Source: Humulus lupulus
Taxonomy: Eukaryota > Streptophyta > Magnoliopsida > Rosales > Cannabaceae
Reading direction: 5' to 3'
DNA length: 64,000 bases
NCBI RefSeq assembly: GCF_963169125.1
Contig: NC_084801.1
Span: forward strand, 115,037,061-115,101,060
Shown here: piece by piece, positions 57,965 to 64,000 of the stretch
How positions within the stretch are numbered: position 1 is the stretch's first letter
Layout of the letters: every line of letters starts with the position of its first letter
Position numbers and translations under genes: made by a program
Notes under the pieces: model-generated
What the model was told of the DNA's origin: nothing
The model's database searches: none
Seen by the model: only the letters and a program-made list of their open reading frames with translations

Positions 57965-58784
57965 TGTTACGCCCAGATTTCGAGACTAGAGATTATGTCC
58001 TCGAAATACTAGATTCATCAGGTATGAGCTCGAAATATATGATACACATTGCATGGTCCAGTTGTAAAACCTCCAAAGTAATATGGAAATCTCGAAGACG
58101 TAACCTCGGGATTTTTCTAGGCTCGAAATGGCATGACATCGGGATACATCCGTTATAGAGTGCCTTCGGATTGAACAACCCGAGCTTAAGAAGTGCAAGC
58201 TCGAATGTGATAGCCTCAATAGTATTTATTTGATCCGAACATGTCTTGGAGTAAGATGACAAGTTCGTGACAAGTCTGTAAGTCTTGACAGTCACGAGGC
58301 CAGTCGCTGATCTCAAAGATTCAATGAGTCATCTAAGATAGCCCATTGTGTATGTGTGAACATATTTATTGTTGTAAAACCCCAACATTAAGGGGATATT
58401 ATTTAGTTTGTTATTCATTCCTGGGTCTTCAGGGAATGTTTCCTTGTATAGAAGATATAGCATTTAATGTCATTATTTTAAATTGATATACAGAATATCT
58501 TCCCAAAATATGTGGGAATGGACTCTGTAACCTTCCCTATAAATAGAGAAGGAAGGACCATTTGTAAGGGGAGAATCGAAAATCTTGAGAGAAAACTCTG
58601 GGTAATTCATCCTTGAAGAATTTCCAGAAAACTCTGAATCTTAATAATACAGACTCGTGGACTAGGCAGATTTAACTGCTGAACCATGTAAAAATCTTCT
58701 TGTTCCTATTTACTATTCGTTCGCACCGTAGTTTATATTGTTTAATTGCTCTGCGATTTAAGTTGACGAAAAATGGCGTCAACA
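57965..58784 (+). repeat. E3 3' LTR (820 bp)
   Basis: It starts TGTTACGCCC, ends GGCGTCAACA and has CCTATAAATAGAG at about 58538. An inverted repeat, CGAGCTT...AAGCTCG, lies at 58181-58203. There is no second copy in the window, so the ends rest on the tract and the shared GTCAACA terminus. Confidence 0.8.
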
Positions 58785-58945
58785 ATTATTTTCCTGATTT
58801 TTATGTTATTTCCTAATTTAGAGGGATTTTATTTATTCTGTATTAAGGGGATTTGATTCTATAAATACCTTATATATTTATGATCGAGGTTGTAAAAATA
58901 TAATATTAATTAATACAATAATTTTTTCCTCAATTGTTTTCTATT

Positions 58946-58960
58946 TGGTATCAGAGTCGT
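58946..58960 (+). other. Copia-2 primer binding site
   Basis: TGGTATCAGAG is the standard complement to the 3' end of plant initiator-Met tRNA. Confidence 0.8.
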
Positions 58961-59381
58961 ACGACTTATTCTTCCCTCTGCTCAAAATTCAAGCATCCTC
59001 TAGTGGTTCTCTGCCCTCACAGCCCCTGCGATCTTCTCTCAAGTGACCTCCTATTTTTTCTGGTGTTCTCGACTTCCTCTAGTGTGTTCTCAAAATTTTT
59101 TTGGTGGTCTTCAACTCCACTGTTCTCTGCTCTCATAACTCTGGAAGCCTTCTATGATTCCGACGTCCGTAGCTCAGCATCCTTACTCAGTTTTCCCAAC
59201 CACACATCTTAGACCCAGTCATACAAGCAGGTTCTTCTCAGACCAGCGAAAATATGTCAATTGGTGAAGAAATTTCTTCTCAGATCAGCGGGTGACTCTC
59301 CAGCGAATCCACTAAGACCAGGGAGTCTAACCTTCCAACCTAAACTCAGTCCAGTAGCTCTTTGGGTTCTCTTTATAGCTA

Positions 59382-62300
59382 TGACATCAGCTCTCCATAT
59401 CACAACCCATAAACTTGATGGAAAAAATTATCTGCAATGGGCACAATCCGTCAAACTTGTCATATATGGACGCGGGAAAATTGGGTACATCACTGGTGAT
59501 CTTCCGGCACCATCTCCAACTAACACCACACACAAGGTATGTCAAGCTAAAAATTCTATAGTTCTTGTGTGGCTAATTAACTCTACATAACCAAAAATCA
59601 GCAACAAATATTTATTCTTTAAGACCGCTAAGGAGGTGTAGGATGATGCCCGGAAGATGTACTCTGATCTTGGTAACACTTCTCAGATTTTTAAAATTGA
59701 CACCAAGCTCAAAGAGACCAAGCAAGGTAATCAAATTTCTACCCAATATTTCTCGGACTTATAAGACTTATAGCAGGAACTTGATTTGTATCTGGATACC
59801 ACACCACTATGTGCTAATGGCACTACTATCCAGCGACAACAAATTTGAAAAAGAACGAGTCTTTGAGTTTCTTATTGGGTTAAACAACAACCTTGATGAA
59901 GTAAGAGGTTGTTTGGTTGGTCGTTCTCCATTTCTAGATACCGAAGAAGCATTCTCTGAGGTGAGACATGAAGAAGCACGCCGTCGTGTCATGCTCACTA
60001 ACCTCAAACTTTCGCCCACTGAAAGTTCAGCCCTTGTCTCAAAATTGAGCACACCACCACATGGAAAATTCAATCTTGATCCTCGACCTAATCGAAAGGG
60101 TGACATATCTAGGTGTGATCATTGCCAACGTCATGGTCCACTTGTCGGGAAATTCATGGAAAACCACCAAACTAGACTCCTCATCGCCAGAATGACAGAA
60201 AGACCCAACAAGTTCAGACCGAGATTGAGAATATTGCTGCCCCTTCATTCAATAAGGAACAACTTGAACATTTATACATATTCCTCAGCTTATCTTCCAT
60301 GAAACCCAAGTCTAGTTTTGAGTCTCATAGTGCATCAGTTGCACACTCTGGTAATTTCTCTTCCTCTTTCCAAACATCATGAATCATCGATTCAGGTGCA
60401 ACTGATTACATGACAGGTTTACCCCATTTGTTTGATTCTTATTGTCCACGCTCGACTACATATAGTGTCAAGATTTCAGATGGCACTTGCTCACCTATTG
60501 TAGGAATTAGCACCATCAAATTATCTACTGATTTACTTCTTAAATCAGTACTCTATGTTCCTTCATTACAATGCAATTTGTTTCTCATTCTTGCCAATTT
60601 CAGGATCTATCATCGGGGAGGATGATTGGCAGTGCTAGGATTCGTGATAGACTTTATTTCTTTCATAATCCAATAAAAGAGCAACCTTCCTTGCAGTGTT
60701 TGACTTCAAGTTCTATTTCAAACTTTGTCTCTGATTCGAATTCTCAAAAAATTATGTTATGGCATTGTTGACTTGGGCATCCAAGTTTTTTATATTTAAA
60801 CCATTTGTTTCCTTCTTTGTTTATTAATAAAAAGTTGTTGATTTTCAATGTGATATTTGCCAATTTTCTAAACATGCTTGTGTTTCGTTTCCTCATAAAA
60901 TGTATACACCATCAAACCATTTCTCTCTTGTTCACAATGACTTATGGGGACCCTCAAAAGTCATTCCATCTTATGATAAGCATTGGTTTATTACATTCAT
61001 TGATGATCACACACAAATTACAAATCTAAAACATGTCAGGTCTTCCAAAACTTCCACTAGATGATCCAAACACAATTCCAAACATCCATTCACATTCTTC
61101 ATATCGACAATGGTACCGAATACTTCAATACCATCCTTGGTCCCTATCTTCTCAAAAATGGGATTGTTCATCAAAGCTCATGTGTGGATACTTCGCAACA
61201 TAATGGGGTAGCCGAGAGAAAAAAATCATCATCTCTTAGAAGTAGCCCTGGCCATTATGTTCAAAATGCATATTCCAAAATATCTTGGGGGCGATGCTGT
61301 CCTTACCGCTGCTTATCTAATTAATCATCTTCCCTGTCGACCTCTTCATTTCAAGACACCATATTCTGTTCTTTAGTCTCTCTATCCACACATTTCCATA
61401 AATACTCTATCGATCAAAGTTTTTGGTTGCACCGCTTTTGTACATGTTCACTCCTAACACTGGAGTAAACTTGATCCTAGAGGCATAAGAATAGTTTTCC
61501 TAGGTTATTCTCCTACCCAGAAAGGCTATTGTTGCTACTGCCTTCTCACCAAGAAATCCTACATCTCCTGTGATGTAGATTTCTTTGAAAACTCTCCTTA
61601 TTTCTCCCCTACCTCGATTCAGGAGGAGCACAGTCTTCACGAGGAAGAATTTCAGTGGTCGTGGGGTTTAGAATTACCCCTAGACACTCTTTTCTGTTTA
61701 GAAACAGAAAAATCTCCATCTTCTCACAAAGAAACAAAAATTGATCAGTCCCCTGAAGAAATCTTGGAAATAGAAAGAATTTCTCAAGATCAAAACATGT
61801 AGAAAGAACTTTGAATGTATTCCATAAGAGAAAGAAATAAACAAGTTATGAATCCTCATCATAGTAAGAACCCAATCCAGTGATAGAGCCACTTCCCTCA
61901 AATGACCCAGGTATTCTATCCTCAAACACTCAGTTAGATCTAGACATTCCTATTGCATTAAGAAAAGGAACTAGATCTTGCACTCAACACCCTATTTCAA
62001 ACTTTATCTCTTATTCAAAATTATCATCTCCATTTAAAGCTTTTACCTCTAGTCTATCAGATGTTGTGATTCCTAGGAACATCAACAAAGCACTTGGTGC
62101 TCCTCAATGGGAGATAGTTGTTCTTGAAGAGATGAAAGCACTTGAATAGAATGGAACTTGGAAATTAGTGGAGTTACCACCAGATAAGAAGGTAATAGGG
62201 TGAAAATGGGTGTTTACAATCAAATATAATTCAAATGGATTTATTGAGAGATACAAAGCTCAGTTAGTTTCCAATGATTTTACTCAGACTTATGGGATTT

Positions 62301-63207
62301 ACTACACTGAAACATTTGCTCCAGTGGCTAAACTCAATACTATCAAAGTATTGCTCACGCTAGCAGTCAACTTGGATTGGGAGTTGCATCAACTTGATGT
62401 GAAAAATGCATTCTTGAATGGTGATCTGGAAGAAGATGTGTACGTGAGTCAGCTTCCACGTTTCGAATATTCTCCCAATACAACTAAAGCCTACAAGCTA
62501 AACAAATCACTCTATGGTCTAAAACAATCTCCTCAAGCATGGTTCAATCGCTTTCTAAAAGTAGTCAAGGGGTTTAGATACATGCAAGGTCAGACTGACC
62601 ATACTCTCTTCATCAAACACTCGAGAGATGGGAAAATGTCAGTACTGATTGTGTATGTTGATGACCTAATTATCACTGGGGACCATACTGAAGAGATGAG
62701 TATGATCAAAGAAATTTTGGCAAAAGAGTTCGAAGTCAAGGATCTCGGTGTACTCAAGTATTTTCTGGGAATGGAATTTTCTAGAAGCAAAAAAGGAATT
62801 TGGTGTCCCAAATAAAATACACTCTTGATCTCTTAAAAGAGACAGGAATGCTTGGTAGCAAGCTCAACAAGACTCCAATCGAGTTCAAAGACAAGAGAAA
62901 AATGTTTGAAGGAAGTCCAGTCGACAAAGGGAGGTACCGGCAACTAGTTGGGAAGGTTATCTACCTCTCACATAGTAGACCTGAAATTGCCTTTGTGGTA
63001 AGTCTGGTCAGTCAATATATGCATGATCCATGTCAAGGACATCTCAATGCAGTATATAGAATTTTGAGGTATCTCAAGTTAACTTTGGGAAAAGGTCTTT
63101 TCTTCAAAAAAACAACTGAGAGGAAGGTTGAAGTGTTCACAGATACAGACTGGGCTGGGTCAAATGATGACATAAAGTCTACATCTGGGTATTGTACCAT
63201 TGTATGG
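59382..63207 (+). pseudogene. Copia-2 gag-pol (broken)
   Basis: Gag begins at the ATG at 59382 with ITTHKLDGKNYLQWAQSVK, typical of copia gag of the RE1 kind, then FLIGLNNNLDEVRG and a CX2C-type remnant near 60108. Protease is near 60390 (SGATDYMTG). The pre-integrase zinc region near 60760 (LWHC, LGHPS) has a stop. Integrase fragments run to about 61600. RT at about 62150-62815 has QLDVKNAFLNGDLEEDVYV, KSLYGLKQSPQAW and YVDDLIITGD. RNase H follows with TDTDWAGS and KSTSGYC, ending abruptly at 63210. Many stops and shifts disable gag, protease and integrase; the RT region is open for about 200 codons. Confidence 0.88.
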
Positions 63208-63210
63208 GGT

Positions 63211-64000
63211 TGTAGGAAATGCATATTACATTATCTTTGTTTATTTTCATGCAATTTATAAAAAAAAACATACAAATTCCTAGAACATGCTCCTATGAAA
63301 TTGATACAAAACAGAGTAAAGTATAGAAACTTACATATACGCAGCGAAACTAGAACAACTCCTTTCTTCAATCTCTCTAACCCTTGATTCCTTATGTAGC
63401 AGAGTGTTATAAAAAGATTGAACTAGATCAACAACACAGTCTTCCTCACCAAGTCTTTGATCAACCTAGAACTAGTGTGGGCTGATTCGCAACACATGAG
63501 ATAGAGATCTACAAGAGAAGAAGAGAGTGAGTGGCCAAGAAAGGATTAGACTGTCTAGATTTTCACTTACCCAATGAATAAACTGAGACTTGCTTCTTGA
63601 AAACCCTAGATATCATGTTCCTTATATAGGCAACTTAATGGGTTTTATTTAAATGTAAATTTAAATTAATTAAAAATAATAAACAAAAAGTAAAATTCTT
63701 GGGTTCCCACAAATGGACTTGGGCCCAATCTCCTTGTTTTTAATTTAAATCCCAATTGGGCCTAAATTCAAAGAATTTTTATTTATTTATCTTTTAATTA
63801 ATTAATTAATTCCTTATTCAAATTAACTAATTTTAATTTGAAACTTGATTTAGTATTATTTATTTATATTGACACAAATTGATCAATATTAATAAATTTT
63901 CCCAAAGATTCTCTTTTATTCTCTAAACCTCATACCTCTGTAAAATTTTCCAAAATTGACCTAGTCAACTTTAAAAATCCAAATTGATAATTTTAAATCA
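63211..64000 (-). mobile_element. LTR-like insertion in copia-2 RNase H, runs off the window
   Basis: It starts TGTAGGAAATG directly after ...GGGGT where RNase H sequence stops. On the minus strand CCTATATAAGGAAC (about 63618-63631) looks like a TATA box, which suggests an LTR in minus orientation whose end is at 63211. The right end and any target duplication (GGGGT expected) are outside the window. No coding sequence is seen. Confidence 0.5.

Larger units (their letters stand above)
45779..58784 (+). mobile_element. E3: Tat-type LTR retrotransposon, 5' end missing
   Basis: It has the same plan as E1: gag-pol on the + strand (to 53142), internal polypurine tract (53292-53308), short tandem repeats, antisense aORF (56722-54163), terminal polypurine tract and 3' LTR (57965-58784). 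The 5' LTR, primer site and gag N-terminus are absent, and AT-rich DNA joins directly at about 45779. A solo LTR interrupts pol at 50295-51846. Confidence 0.87.
58785..63210 (+). mobile_element. Ty1/copia retrotransposon (copia-2), both ends incomplete
   Basis: The tail of a 5' LTR (58785-58945) with TTCTATAAATACC directly follows the E3 LTR; its own TG start is missing. A primer site TGGTATCAGAGTCGT (58946-58960) matches the initiator-Met tRNA site of copia elements over its first 11 bases. Gag, protease, integrase, RT and most of RNase H follow, then an insertion at 63211 cuts the element. Confidence 0.85.

Overview
The window is plant nuclear DNA, almost certainly from a eudicot. It is AT-rich, holds one intron-containing host gene, and is otherwise packed with LTR retrotransposons nested in one another. 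The species cannot be fixed from sequence alone.

Host gene. The only convincing cellular gene lies on the + strand at about 9.7-16.6 kb. It is the orthologue of Arabidopsis PHO2/UBC24, the ubiquitin-conjugating enzyme that restrains phosphate uptake and root-to-shoot phosphate loading. Seven coding exons (12251-16296) give 907 codons with every splice phase consistent, and the active-site Cys falls at residue 749. The 5' leader exon at 11019-11982 carries six miR399-complementary sites, the hallmark of PHO2 regulation. A tRNA-derived SINE sits in the last intron.

Layout. 1-2787: LTR-like sequence. 2788-6344: decayed Ty1/copia element, split by a solo LTR at 4765-5602. 6345-9735: AT-rich intergenic and promoter DNA. 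9735-16620: PHO2. 17080-17490: foldback MITE with 10-bp target duplications. 17854-44161: Ty3/gypsy element E1, with LTRs flanked by TAAAA. It contains a solo LTR at 22372-24337 and a complete second gypsy element, E2, in the opposite orientation at 30756-43292. 44162-45778: AT-rich DNA with long inverted repeats and a tandem array. 45779-58784: 5'-truncated third gypsy element, E3, with a solo LTR at 50295-51846. 58785-63210: second copia element, with a further LTR inserted at 63211 that runs off the window.

E1, E2 and E3 share the Tat-type plan: gag-protease-RT-RNase H-second RNase H-integrase, then an antisense, intron-containing additional ORF (aORF) between pol and the 3' LTR. Each aORF has its own TATA box. 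In all three elements the aORF region is bracketed by two polypurine tracts, one just after pol and one at the 3' LTR. E2 and E3 also have tandem repeats beside the internal tract, and the two arrays share a core motif. E2 sits between the TATA box and the coding region of the E1 aORF. All LTRs of this type in the window carry a strong inverted repeat; in E1 it has changed at both arms together, so pairing is kept. These shared structures are the most unusual material here.
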